A stretch of 64,000 nt of DNA from Leeuwenhoekiella sp. (GTDB lineage: Bacteria; Bacteroidota; Bacteroidia; Flavobacteriales; Flavobacteriaceae), in assembly GCA_002708845.1 (NCBI GenBank), contig PAPI01000024.1, positions 62,001 to 126,000 on the forward strand. The letters are read 5' to 3'. The translations under genes and the position numbers were made by a program. The notes below the pieces were generated by a model. It saw only the letters and a program-made list of their open reading frames with translations. It made no database searches and was not told the DNA's origin. Shown piece by piece: positions 7,379 through 15,218 of the stretch; positions within the stretch are counted from its first letter, which is position 1, and each line of letters opens with the position of its first letter.

Positions 7379-10258
7379 ATGAGAATTCTTATACTTTGTC
7401 TGGTCTTTAGCGCTTCGTTATGGGCACAGCAGGCCGTACCTGTTGACATAAACAGGAATCAAAATTTCCTCAAATTTACAGCTCTAAAGAAATCTGGAAA
7501 CAATCGGGAAGCCTTTAAAATAGGCTATCGATTGCTCGATGTGTATTACACCAATACCGATCTATATTTAGATGTTGGCATAGCACGCGCTTCCATCCCT
7601 GAGGAAGCGGTAACCGGAGTGCAGTTTGTACAGGCTGCCTACGATCTTGAGCCTATTTACGATCGTTTAGCTCAGGCGGCCATATCGTATGCATTTTATT
7701 CTAAAGATCTGGTGCGGGCAAAGCAACTGTTATGGGAGTACAGTTTTTACCCGCGTCCTCCAGAAGATTTCAATGCCGCAATAAATTACCTTACAGGCTC
7801 ACTAAATTATTATAAAAATTCCTTTACTGCTGATCAGGCTCAGACTGCTCAACAGCTACTCAATACCCATCGCAGCGAGGCTCCGGCAAATATGAAATAT
7901 TTCTGGGAGCATTTTAATCCCGTCTATAGTGCTACGGCTGATGAAATGATTCAAAAAGGGCCAGCCCATTATTTAACGCTTCTTGAACCGGTAAAGAAAC
8001 AAATGGATGCCGGGGCTTTCCCGGTGAGCTACTACAATCAGGTACTTGAAACGCTGGCCACCCGCACATTTTGGAATAACTGGAAACAGGCACATCTATT
8101 GATTCCGTCTTTAAAAGCGCAGTTTTCCAATCCGAAAACAGCGCCGATGATGAAATTTAAAATCTATGATATCCTTTCAAAAATCAATGAGGTAAACCGC
8201 AATTACGAAGATAATATCATCCTTGCAAGTATTATGCTTGATGAGTTGTACAAATTCACATATTCTAAATCTACCGTTATGCTGACGGTCAACAATTACC
8301 TCTTTTCATTGGTTCAGCTGGAACGTTTTAAAGAAGCTTTTACCATTGCGCAATCCTCGCAATCCAATCTGGAAGTGGTTACCAATCCCGAAGTTAAAAT
8401 GAACGCGTACTATAATCTTTCGCGGGCTTTGGCTTATGGAGGGGATAAGGCAAGGGGTGTCGAACTTGCTGAGGCCGGAGTTGCCTATATGAAAAGCACC
8501 GGTAATGAGGCGCATCCGCAATTTGGGAAGACCCTTCCGGAAAACCTTCAGGCATTAAAATTCTTTCAGGATAAAGCCACAACTGTTGAAACAGACCTCA
8601 ATTCAAACAAAGTGACAGAGCTTTACGATTATGGGCAACACCTGGGAATGCAAAAAAAATATGCAGAAGCGGTTCCATTTTATGACAAAGCCTTTCAACT
8701 TTATAAACCTAAAGTAAAAGCCGCAACCGATAGTGAGCGCACAGCATTGCTGAGTCTCTATACTAAGATAGGCGGAAACCTCATAGCCTGCCTTTTTGAA
8801 AGCAAGCAAACCGATAAGATTTTTCCGGTGATGGAAGAGCTTAAAGCAAACGGTTTATTAACCTCAAAAGCGGGTGTAGCTCCGGTCAGCCTGAGTAAAT
8901 TACAGCAAAGCCTAAAACCCGATGAAGCCCTCATTTACTATACCGATGTTTTGCGAGGCAACACAACCGAAGGGGTGTATATGGCTGCGGTAATCACCAA
9001 AAACAACATCAACTACCGCTATGTAAATACCACAGGGGCGTTGATGCGCGTCTATGTAGAACGCAATGCAGATATTGGCGAGATAGAAGAAAAAATGGCA
9101 CGCCGCGAACTGCGTCAGCCGCAATATACCGTTTACCGCAATCTTGATGAAGCCGGTTTTCAGCAGTATAAAAAGGGGGACTTTGTTTTATTGGCTGAAT
9201 TGTACCGAAGTTTTCTCAATCCCAGCGAAGGCGGCGAAGTACAGCAAAAATACACTGATGCTAAGTATCGCGATTACATAGCAAATTCCTTTTATATAGA
9301 CCTCATCAGCAGACTTGAACCCTGGTTTGCAGGTAAAAAGCGATTATATATAAGCGCTGACGGTGTACTTAATTTCCTGCCCTTTGAAAGTTTTAAAAAC
9401 ACGCAGGGCAAATACCTGATAGAAGACTATGAGATAGGCTACATACCTAGCGGTAGCCTTCTGACTGACTTGCGTAATCGTCAGGTTCCCAATTATAAAA
9501 AGAACGTATTGGCTTTTGGCGATGCCAAATATCAAAAATGGGAAAGCGCGGGGCGTGAAATAGAAAGCGCGGCAGATTTTAAACGAATAGAGCTTGATGT
9601 GGAGATGTCTTTGCAAAAAGGAGAGCCTCTTGACTACGCATTTGCAACCTTTTCGAAAGAAGCCATGAAGTATTTGAAAGGCGCTAAAGCTGAAGTATTG
9701 GCAATAAACGAGCTGGTTCCTAAATCTGACCTGCGTTTAGATACCCAAATGACCGAAAATGAATTTAAGCGTATGAGCAGGGAAGGTGCATTGCATAATT
9801 ACAGAGCAATACATCTGTCTAGCCATGCTATGGTGCATCCGTATGTTTTTGACCTTAGCAGTATTGCCTTTTCGGTTTATGCAAGACCACAGGGAGGTGA
9901 AGACGGTATGCTTACCGTGAGTGAAATGGCTGACCTGGACATCAAAACAGACTTTATGTTTCTCAGTGCCTGCCAGACCGGTTTGGGTAAACTGGTTCCG
10001 GGTGAAGGCGTGCAGGGGCTCAATCAGGCGATGCTGATGGCGGGAGCCAATTCGACCCTGACGACTTTATGGTCGGTAAACGATTACGGGACTATGGTCT
10101 ATACCACGCATTTGTACGACAAAATTTTTAATGAAAATAAAGACTACCTCACCGCCAGCGCCGAAGTCAAGCGGGCCTTTATCCGCGGGGATTACAGCAA
10201 ACAATTTGATTTGTCGAGTCCGCAGTTTTGGGCACCTTTTATTTACACCGGTAAATAA
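7379..10258 (+). CDS. Secreted TPR-CHAT putative cysteine protease
   Basis: The 959-residue product starts with a classic signal peptide ending near WAQQ (residue 17). Residues about 30-500 are helical repeats of TPR type (for example YYNLSRALAYGGDKARGVELAEAGVAYM and the GQHLGMQKKYAEAVPFYDKAFQLY unit). The C-terminal third (about 640-955) is a CHAT domain, a caspase-like fold. The catalytic pair is His816 in HLSSHA and Cys865 in LSACQTG, followed by EGVQGLNQAMLMAGA and TLWSVNDYGT. Both catalytic residues are intact, so an active peptidase is expected. Export is unusual compared with cytoplasmic CHAT effectors. The next gene shares its operator-like site. The substrate is unknown. Confidence 0.92.
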   Translation: MRILILCLVFSASLWAQQAVPVDINRNQNFLKFTALKKSGNNREAFKIGYRLLDVYYTNTDLYLDVGIARASIPEEAVTGVQFVQAAYDLEPIYDRLAQAAISYAFYSKDLVRAKQLLWEYSFYPRPPEDFNAAINYLTGSLNYYKNSFTADQAQTAQQLLNTHRSEAPANMKYFWEHFNPVYSATADEMIQKGPAHYLTLLEPVKKQMDAGAFPVSYYNQVLETLATRTFWNNWKQAHLLIPSLKAQFSNPKTAPMMKFKIYDILSKINEVNRNYEDNIILASIMLDELYKFTYSKSTVMLTVNNYLFSLVQLERFKEAFTIAQSSQSNLEVVTNPEVKMNAYYNLSRALAYGGDKARGVELAEAGVAYMKSTGNEAHPQFGKTLPENLQALKFFQDKATTVETDLNSNKVTELYDYGQHLGMQKKYAEAVPFYDKAFQLYKPKVKAATDSERTALLSLYTKIGGNLIACLFESKQTDKIFPVMEELKANGLLTSKAGVAPVSLSKLQQSLKPDEALIYYTDVLRGNTTEGVYMAAVITKNNINYRYVNTTGALMRVYVERNADIGEIEEKMARRELRQPQYTVYRNLDEAGFQQYKKGDFVLLAELYRSFLNPSEGGEVQQKYTDAKYRDYIANSFYIDLISRLEPWFAGKKRLYISADGVLNFLPFESFKNTQGKYLIEDYEIGYIPSGSLLTDLRNRQVPNYKKNVLAFGDAKYQKWESAGREIESAADFKRIELDVEMSLQKGEPLDYAFATFSKEAMKYLKGAKAEVLAINELVPKSDLRLDTQMTENEFKRMSREGALHNYRAIHLSSHAMVHPYVFDLSSIAFSVYARPQGGEDGMLTVSEMADLDIKTDFMFLSACQTGLGKLVPGEGVQGLNQAMLMAGANSTLTTLWSVNDYGTMVYTTHLYDKIFNENKDYLTASAEVKRAFIRGDYSKQFDLSSPQFWAPFIYTGK

Positions 10259-10315
10259 GAATGGACGAAGTGGATTTAAGAGCTAATCCGCATTAGATGT
10301 TTAGTAACGCTCAAA

Positions 10316-10333
10316 ATAGGGCAATTGCCCTAT
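10316..10333. promoter_or_regulatory. Perfect 18-bp palindrome upstream of the GDCxNGxG gene
   Basis: ATAGGGCAATTGCCCTAT is identical to its own reverse complement. It lies 59.5 bases (centre) before the ATG and 31.5 bases before an exact -7 box, TAGTTTTG (10356-10363). The near copy before the CHAT gene has the same spacing. I found no third good copy in the window. Confidence 0.85.
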
Positions 10334-10355
10334 GGACTCAAAAACCACCAGTTTT

Positions 10356-10363
10356 TAGTTTTG
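10356..10363 (+). promoter_or_regulatory. -7 box TAGTTTTG
   Basis: This is an exact TAnnTTTG match 21 bases before the ATG at 10384. No TTG sits at the normal -33 spacing; the palindrome lies just upstream of that position, as expected for an activated promoter. Confidence 0.6.
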
Positions 10364-10383
10364 AAATGTAAAAAACCTCAATT

Positions 10384-11130
10384 ATGAAAACATTACTACT
10401 CAGCAGTTTATTACTGTGCTGCGCGCTCAGTTTTGCGCAAACCGATGCCTGTTCAAAAGGCGATTGTAAAAATGGCTATGGCTTTTACTACGATAAAGGA
10501 ACCGGTGAGTTCTACCACGGCTTTTACAAAGATGGAGCTTACAATGGTGTGGGTTACACCCAAAATGCTAAAAACGATTACTATTGGTCAACCTTTAAAG
10601 ATGGAAAGCCAAATGGTTTTACCGTATACGGTGAAGGGCAGGGACGTACCTGGGGGCATTTTGAAAACGGAGTAAAAACCGGCGACCACATACGTGAAAT
10701 ACGCGGCAATGAGGGTTTACAACGCGAAGTTATAACGTATAATCAGGGAACAGAAGTGTCTCGTAAAACCTATACGCAGGGCGAAATACAAGAAGGTACC
10801 TGCATAAGTGGCGATTGTGCCAACGGCTTTGGGATGTACTATCAAAACCGTACCCTCATCTTCGGAAAATTTAAAGATTACAAATTTATAGAGGGTGAAA
10901 TGATGCACATCGACTCAAGGACCTCAGACTTTTTTAAGACTCCGGTAGAGACATCGTTTGAAACGCCCTACTTTAAATATTCGATTACCGGAACCGATAA
11001 CGGCACAAACGAAGCCGGTTATATGTCAATAGGTCCCAAAGCAAATGGGGAATACGTGATGCTAAATCTCAAGCAAAATTTATTTGCCGCAGCACTGTTT
11101 AAAGACAATCAAATGATCGAACGGTTTTAG
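10384..11130 (+). CDS. Secreted protein with two GDCxNGxG repeats (MORN-like)
   Basis: The 248-residue product has a signal peptide ending in LSFAQ. It holds two copies of a cysteine-containing motif: CSKGDCKNGYGFYY (about residues 23-36) and CISGDCANGFGMYY (about 139-152). Each is followed by strand-turn units such as GEFYHGFYKDGAYNGVGY and HFENGVKTGDH, which look like MORN or toxin-antidote-type beta repeats. The paired cysteines suggest disulfides in the periplasm or outside the cell. The matching operator site ties it to the CHAT protease gene just upstream, so it may be a partner or substrate. No enzymatic motif is visible. Confidence 0.8.
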   Translation: MKTLLLSSLLLCCALSFAQTDACSKGDCKNGYGFYYDKGTGEFYHGFYKDGAYNGVGYTQNAKNDYYWSTFKDGKPNGFTVYGEGQGRTWGHFENGVKTGDHIREIRGNEGLQREVITYNQGTEVSRKTYTQGEIQEGTCISGDCANGFGMYYQNRTLIFGKFKDYKFIEGEMMHIDSRTSDFFKTPVETSFETPYFKYSITGTDNGTNEAGYMSIGPKANGEYVMLNLKQNLFAAALFKDNQMIERF

Positions 11131-11156
11131 TTAAGGGGAAGACCATTCTTGATCAA

Positions 11157-11189
11157 AGCCCGTACTCGTTTAGAGTGCGGGTTTTTTGT
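11157..11189 (+). terminator. Rho-independent terminator
   Basis: A 9-bp stem with one wobble pair (11159-11167 with 11173-11181), a 5-base loop and a run of six T's follow the GDCxNGxG gene. Confidence 0.85.
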
Positions 11190-11430
11190 TTTCGGCAACG
11201 GATTCCCTTATTCCTGATTTAAACGATAGGTTAGATATTGGTTAAACGTTAATTATGATTTTGCTGAAACCGTAAACCAACAGAAAATGTCAAACCAATA
11301 CGAAATTATAAATCCCAAATAAGGAATAGTTGGACACATTAATAACATTTTAACCTCTTTCATTCCATCCGCTCGCAGCGAAGCCCGTAACTTTAGCAAA
11401 AACAGTAAAAAGTAAACCGAAAACTTAACT
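11190..11430. other. Intergenic region before the alcohol dehydrogenase-like gene
   Basis: I see no gene here. A TAACTTTA box at 11388-11395, 36 bases before the ATG, is a likely -7 element for the downstream gene; no TTG lies at the usual -33 spacing. The rest is AT-rich with no clear repeats. Confidence 0.5.
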
Positions 11431-12444
11431 ATGAAAGCAATAGGATTTAAAAAATCACTTCCCATAACCGAACCAAACAGTTTTATCGCCTTTGAGACCG
11501 AAAAACCCAAACCCGAAGGACGCGATCTTTTGGTACAAATTCAGGCGATATCGGTGAATCCGGTGGATTATAAAATACGCCAGAATGCTGCCAAGGATGA
11601 GGAGCTTGATACTCCAAAAATTATCGGTTGGGATGCCGTGGGGATTGTTGAAGAAGTAGGCGAGGAGGTAAGTCTTTTCAAAGCCGGAGATGCGGTATAT
11701 TATGCCGGAGACCTAACGCGCCCCGGTACCAATGCCGAATATCAATTGGTTGACGAGCGCGTTGTAGGCCATAAACCTAAAAACCTGAGTCTGGCTGAGG
11801 CTGCTGCAATGCCTCTGACGACCTTAACCGCCTGGGAGAGTATATTTGACCGTATCAAATACAATGGAGCAACAGATAAAGGAAAAAGCATTTTATTTCT
11901 TAATGGAGCCGGAGGCGTAGGTTCTATAGCCATTCAGCTGGCTAAAAAATTAACTGGTCTTACCGTGATCGCCACGGCTTCCAGAGAGGAAACCAAAGAC
12001 TGGTGTAAAAAAATGGGCGCCGATCATGTAGTAAACCACCACAACTTAAAAGAAGAATTAGAAGCAATTGGTCATGCGCAGATTGACTTCATTCTTGATT
12101 TTGTAGATCTGAAACAGTACTGGCAACAGCTGGCTGATCTGATCAAACCACAGGGTCATATACTATCTATCACCGGGAGTAGCGATCCACTCAACCTCAA
12201 TCTGCTTAAAAACAAAAGCGTCACCTTTTCCTGGGAATTGATGTATACTCGTTCTATGCACCAGACGTCTGATATGCAGCGCCAGCACGATATTTTAAAT
12301 CAGGTGGCCGAACTTTTTGATAAGGGTACTTTACAACACACATTGACGACCACTTTTGAGGGTTTTACCGTAGAAAATCTAAAGAAAGCCCACGAACTTC
12401 AGGAAAGCGGAACCAGTATCGGGAAGAATGTGATTGTGCTTTGA
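11431..12444 (+). CDS. Zinc-less alcohol dehydrogenase / quinone oxidoreductase-like protein (MDR family)
   Basis: The 337-residue product is a medium-chain dehydrogenase/reductase. The N-terminal GroES-like part has VNPVDYKIRQNA and IIGWDAVGIVEEVG. The Rossmann part has LNGAGGVGSIAIQLAKK (about residues 160-176) for NADPH, then GADHVVNH and PQGHILSITG. The cysteine and histidine ligands of structural and catalytic zinc are missing, so it should act as a zinc-independent reductase of enones or quinones. It matches the subgroup often annotated as zinc-binding alcohol dehydrogenase family protein, a misleading label here. The gene is probably monocistronic. The substrate is unknown. Confidence 0.9.
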   Translation: MKAIGFKKSLPITEPNSFIAFETEKPKPEGRDLLVQIQAISVNPVDYKIRQNAAKDEELDTPKIIGWDAVGIVEEVGEEVSLFKAGDAVYYAGDLTRPGTNAEYQLVDERVVGHKPKNLSLAEAAAMPLTTLTAWESIFDRIKYNGATDKGKSILFLNGAGGVGSIAIQLAKKLTGLTVIATASREETKDWCKKMGADHVVNHHNLKEELEAIGHAQIDFILDFVDLKQYWQQLADLIKPQGHILSITGSSDPLNLNLLKNKSVTFSWELMYTRSMHQTSDMQRQHDILNQVAELFDKGTLQHTLTTTFEGFTVENLKKAHELQESGTSIGKNVIVL

Positions 12445-12541
12445 GCTAAATAACTGATTTACTGAAAGATAATTTATTTAAAATGATTACTGGGACCATA
12501 GTTGCAACATTTGTAATAATTATTAACAATTACAATTTATT

Positions 12542-12733
12542 ATGAATAACGGAACAGTAAAATTTTTCAACGAGACCAAAGGATTTGGATTTATCACTGA
12601 GAATGGTGTTGAAAAAGACCACTTTGTGCACGTAACCGGTTTAATCGACGAAATTCGCGAAGGCGATGAAGTTGAATTTGAACTTAAAGAAGGCAACAAA
12701 GGAATGAATGCAGTAAACGTACGAGTTATCTAA
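12542..12733 (+). CDS. Cold-shock domain protein
   Basis: The 63-residue product is a single cold-shock domain. It begins NNGTVKFFNETKGFGFI, which contains RNP1 (KGFGFI), and continues with the RNP2 variant DHFVHV. These surface aromatic residues bind single-stranded nucleic acid. The product is acidic and ends exactly with the fold. Such proteins melt RNA structure at low temperature or during growth shifts. It has its own upstream AT-rich region of about 100 bases and a strong terminator, so it is monocistronic. Confidence 0.95.
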   Translation: MNNGTVKFFNETKGFGFITENGVEKDHFVHVTGLIDEIREGDEVEFELKEGNKGMNAVNVRVI

Positions 12734-12753
12734 TACATATCTTCAAGTTTTCT

Positions 12754-12786
12754 AAAGCCCGTCAGATTTCTGACGGGCTTTCTATT
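12754..12786. terminator. Bidirectional terminator between convergent genes
   Basis: A 12-bp perfect stem (12754-12765 with 12770-12781) and ATTT loop have A's before and T's after. It serves the cold-shock gene and probably the convergent ThiE-like gene. Confidence 0.92.
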
Positions 12787-12817
12787 TATCTACTTGCGAC
12801 ATTCACTTCAAATTATT

Positions 12818-13462
12818 TTATTCAAAGCTATGCCGTTGTTCTTCAGTCGCCGAAGCATTTAGCAGCTGGTTGTAGGTTCGCACCTGATTAAAATCTGTGG
12901 TAAGTTCGTTAGAAAGTAAAATTCCGGAAACGCCATTATCTATTAATTCGTTGATGTCTGCTGTAGTGATTTCACCAAAAGCGAGAATTGGGGTTTCGGT
13001 ATTTAAAGCTTCAGTAATTAAGCTATAGCCATTTTGTCCTAAAACGCCTGGTGTAGGTTCATTCTTCTGAGGTAATCTAAACGGGCCCAATACGATATAG
13101 TCTACTTCCGCTTTTAATAGAGCTTCACATTCCTGAAGCGTATGCGCGGCAGCACCAAGTGATTGCCAAGTGTATAACTCTTTACGTGCTTTAGAGAAAT
13201 ACTGTTTTATATCATCAAAATACAAACCGTCTGCTTTGATTTCCCGGGCAAGCCTGTAATTGCAGTTAATAATCAGCCGGGTTTGGTAGTGAGCAGTTAA
13301 TTTTAGGGCTTCCTTTGCTAAAGCATCTAGTTGCTTTTTCTTTACTCCGGTCGTTCCCAATTGAATCAATTCTACTCCGGCAGTACAGGCTTTTTGTATA
13401 TGATCTAAATGCTGTTGTACCGATTCTCCGGTAGAACAATAATGTAGTTTGGGTATGATCAT
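12818..13462 (-). CDS. ThiE/TenI-like thiamine phosphate synthase family protein
   Basis: The 214-residue product looks like a TIM-barrel of the thiamine phosphate synthase/TenI superfamily. It has VELIQLGTTG (in place of the usual VQLRxK), LIINCNYRLAREIKADGLYF (family form: xxINDxxxLAxxxxADGVH) and YIVLGPFRLPQKNEPTPGVLG. The normal IND aspartate that helps bind magnesium and pyrophosphate is replaced (INC), and the pyrimidine-binding arginine region is also changed. The true synthase reaction is therefore doubtful, and a TenI-like role or a non-catalytic role is possible. No other thiamine gene lies in the window. Confidence 0.75.
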   Translation of the reverse strand: MIIPKLHYCSTGESVQQHLDHIQKACTAGVELIQLGTTGVKKKQLDALAKEALKLTAHYQTRLIINCNYRLAREIKADGLYFDDIKQYFSKARKELYTWQSLGAAAHTLQECEALLKAEVDYIVLGPFRLPQKNEPTPGVLGQNGYSLITEALNTETPILAFGEITTADINELIDNGVSGILLSNELTTDFNQVRTYNQLLNASATEEQRHSFE

Positions 13463-13665
13463 CTTGTAAAGATAAGCGTCTTATATTAGAGCGTAGTTAT
13501 AAAACCAACGCATTTGGGAGGCATCTCGACTGCACTTCAACTCCCAGGCAATGGAACAGTATACCATTTCTCTTTTTAAATCTTGAGAATGAAATCTATA
13601 CTACTATAAAACCATTCGCTAACTAGCCCAACAGGAGAAGGACTGGGGAATGTTGAGAAATAAAC

Positions 13666-14217
13666 CTACTCCGTAAGCGAATCTTCTAAAGCCAATGCCT
13701 CATCCTCATCCTGATAGGAAGGAACCGATTCTTTAAGTCTGTTAAATTCCTCCACACGGGCGTCATTTTCTTCTTCTCCGGTAAAATAGGGAAACACATC
13801 CATTATCGGAGATTCGGTAATTGCCGGGACGCTGTATTCGCCCATCGTATCACGCATCGCGTGCGTTGTATTTTCAAAAGCTTCTTTGATATCGTTGGCC
13901 TGCACCAGCAGGTATTGATTCATTTTACGCTCTTTACCGCTGTTTTCATCAAAAGCGATTAGGGCAACTTTTACTTTAAACCAGCGATCGGCGTTTTCAA
14001 ACGGATGAATTTCTGCAAAATTGGCCACTTTGATATTCGTGATCAACATGCCTTCACCTTCATTAAGAAAAGGGCGCATCTCTTCAGTAATGCGTTTTTC
14101 TGCTTCGGTATAGGAAACCGCATCTACCAGAAACGGCTCGGTTTTTAACTTTCTAAGTCCGGAGGCTTCATCAAATTTGGCATATTTTACTTTGCATTCG
14201 TACCAGGTTACGCTCAT
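13666..14217 (-). CDS. DUF4494 domain-containing protein
   Basis: The 183-residue soluble protein matches DUF4494, a Bacteroidota family of unknown function. The core begins TWYECKVKYAKFDE and continues with TEPFLVDAVSYTEAE, EIHPFENADRWFKVKVALIAFDE and NQYLLVQANDIKEA. The C-terminal 35 residues are acidic and probably disordered. There is no signal peptide. It stands alone between two gene-free stretches. No catalytic residues are apparent. Confidence 0.85.
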   Translation of the reverse strand: MSVTWYECKVKYAKFDEASGLRKLKTEPFLVDAVSYTEAEKRITEEMRPFLNEGEGMLITNIKVANFAEIHPFENADRWFKVKVALIAFDENSGKERKMNQYLLVQANDIKEAFENTTHAMRDTMGEYSVPAITESPIMDVFPYFTGEEENDARVEEFNRLKESVPSYQDEDEALALEDSLTE

Positions 14218-14519
14218 AATAGTTCAGATTTTAGGAGGTCAAAAATAGGATTTCACAAGTCCCAAACAAGTTTTTGTTACAGATAGATATTCACAAAACT
14301 GCAATAGGATTTGTAGGCTATTCAACTAGTGGGATTTATAGAGAAATTTTCTTTGAGTTCTTTGACCTCAAGAAAATAACAGGAATACAAACAGGTTTTT
14401 ACATTTATTATAAGATTACCTCCGTTAAAATTAGGCTAATTTAACTATCAAGAGTTAATTAGTATTAATATAAATAATATAAGCATTAGAACTAAGTACC
14501 TTAGTATAAACAAAAAACC
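14218..14519. other. Divergent intergenic region, no gene
   Basis: This AT-rich 302-base stretch separates the divergent DUF4494 and 43-residue genes and must hold both promoters. I see no long open frame, no strong repeat and no exact TAnnTTTG box. Confidence 0.5.
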
Positions 14520-14651
14520 ATGAAAAAAATACTCAGACTAATAACACTCGCACAGGTGGTCTATTACGGCTACGACTGGATCAAAAACAAACGCTCTTTT
14601 AAAGAAGAGTTTGTACCCAACCTAAAAAAGGTAAAACGAAGAATACTTTAA
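14520..14651 (+). CDS. 43-residue basic small protein
   Basis: A short gene runs from ATG 14520 to TAA 14651. The product starts MKKILRLITLAQVVYYGYDW and ends with a strongly basic tail (KKVKRR). The first 20 residues are amphipathic to hydrophobic, so it may sit on the inner face of a membrane. The next gene starts 21 bases downstream, so the two probably share a transcript. The following gene is a stress-type DUF2383 protein. I do not recognise the family. Support comes from the good start, codon use like its neighbours and the tight spacing. Confidence 0.6.
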   Translation: MKKILRLITLAQVVYYGYDWIKNKRSFKEEFVPNLKKVKRRIL

Positions 14652-14672
14652 AAAAATCTAAAACACCATATT

Positions 14673-15146
14673 ATGGAAACTACAAGAGAAAAAGCGCTTG
14701 AAAGATCGCACGAGGAAACCGTTGAAAGCCTTCAACATTTACTTGAAAAAAATTACGATGCGGAAGCTGGCTATAAAGAAGCTATGCTAAAAGCAGAAAA
14801 CACCAATTTAAAACAATATCTCAAAGAACGTGCTGCCTTACGGAACCGTTTTGCTACAGAATTGAGCGACACGCTCATCAGAATGGACGAAAAACCCAAA
14901 GAGGAGGGAAGCGCCACTGGAGATTTGCACCGTACCTGGATGAATATCAAACAGGCCTTTAGTTCGGACAAAGACGAGTCTATTCTGGAAGAATGCATCC
15001 GCGGGGAAAAAGCCAGCGTTGAGGAGTACGAAGAAGTTTTAGAGAAAAAACAATTCCGTCCCGAGATCACGGAGATGATTACCCGTCAAAAACACGAAGT
15101 TTCACAGACTTTAGGAAAAATCAAGACTTTAGAAGATTTGCATTAG
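14673..15146 (+). CDS. DUF2383 (PA2169-type) four-helix-bundle protein
   Basis: The 157-residue all-helical, charged protein matches the DUF2383 ferritin-like four-helix bundle. It has ETVESLQHLLEKNYDAEAGYKEA, a second helix with LKERAALRNRFATEL, a linker DLHRTWMNIKQAF, and EECIRGEKASVEEYEEVL. Family members are often linked to general stress, but the biochemical role is unknown. The bundle contains many glutamates, yet I cannot confirm a di-iron site. It follows the 43-residue gene and ends with a bidirectional terminator. Confidence 0.85.
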   Translation: METTREKALERSHEETVESLQHLLEKNYDAEAGYKEAMLKAENTNLKQYLKERAALRNRFATELSDTLIRMDEKPKEEGSATGDLHRTWMNIKQAFSSDKDESILEECIRGEKASVEEYEEVLEKKQFRPEITEMITRQKHEVSQTLGKIKTLEDLH

Positions 15147-15167
15147 CCGCGCCCCATTCTCCATACT

Positions 15168-15194
15168 AAAGCCACCTGTGAGGTGGCTTTTTTT
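15168..15194. terminator. Bidirectional terminator
   Basis: A 10-bp perfect stem (15168-15177 with 15181-15190) with a GTG loop is followed by more T's. It sits between the convergent DUF2383 and aerolysin-like genes. Confidence 0.9.
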
Positions 15195-15218
15195 AGTTTA
15201 AATAATGCACAAGACCTT

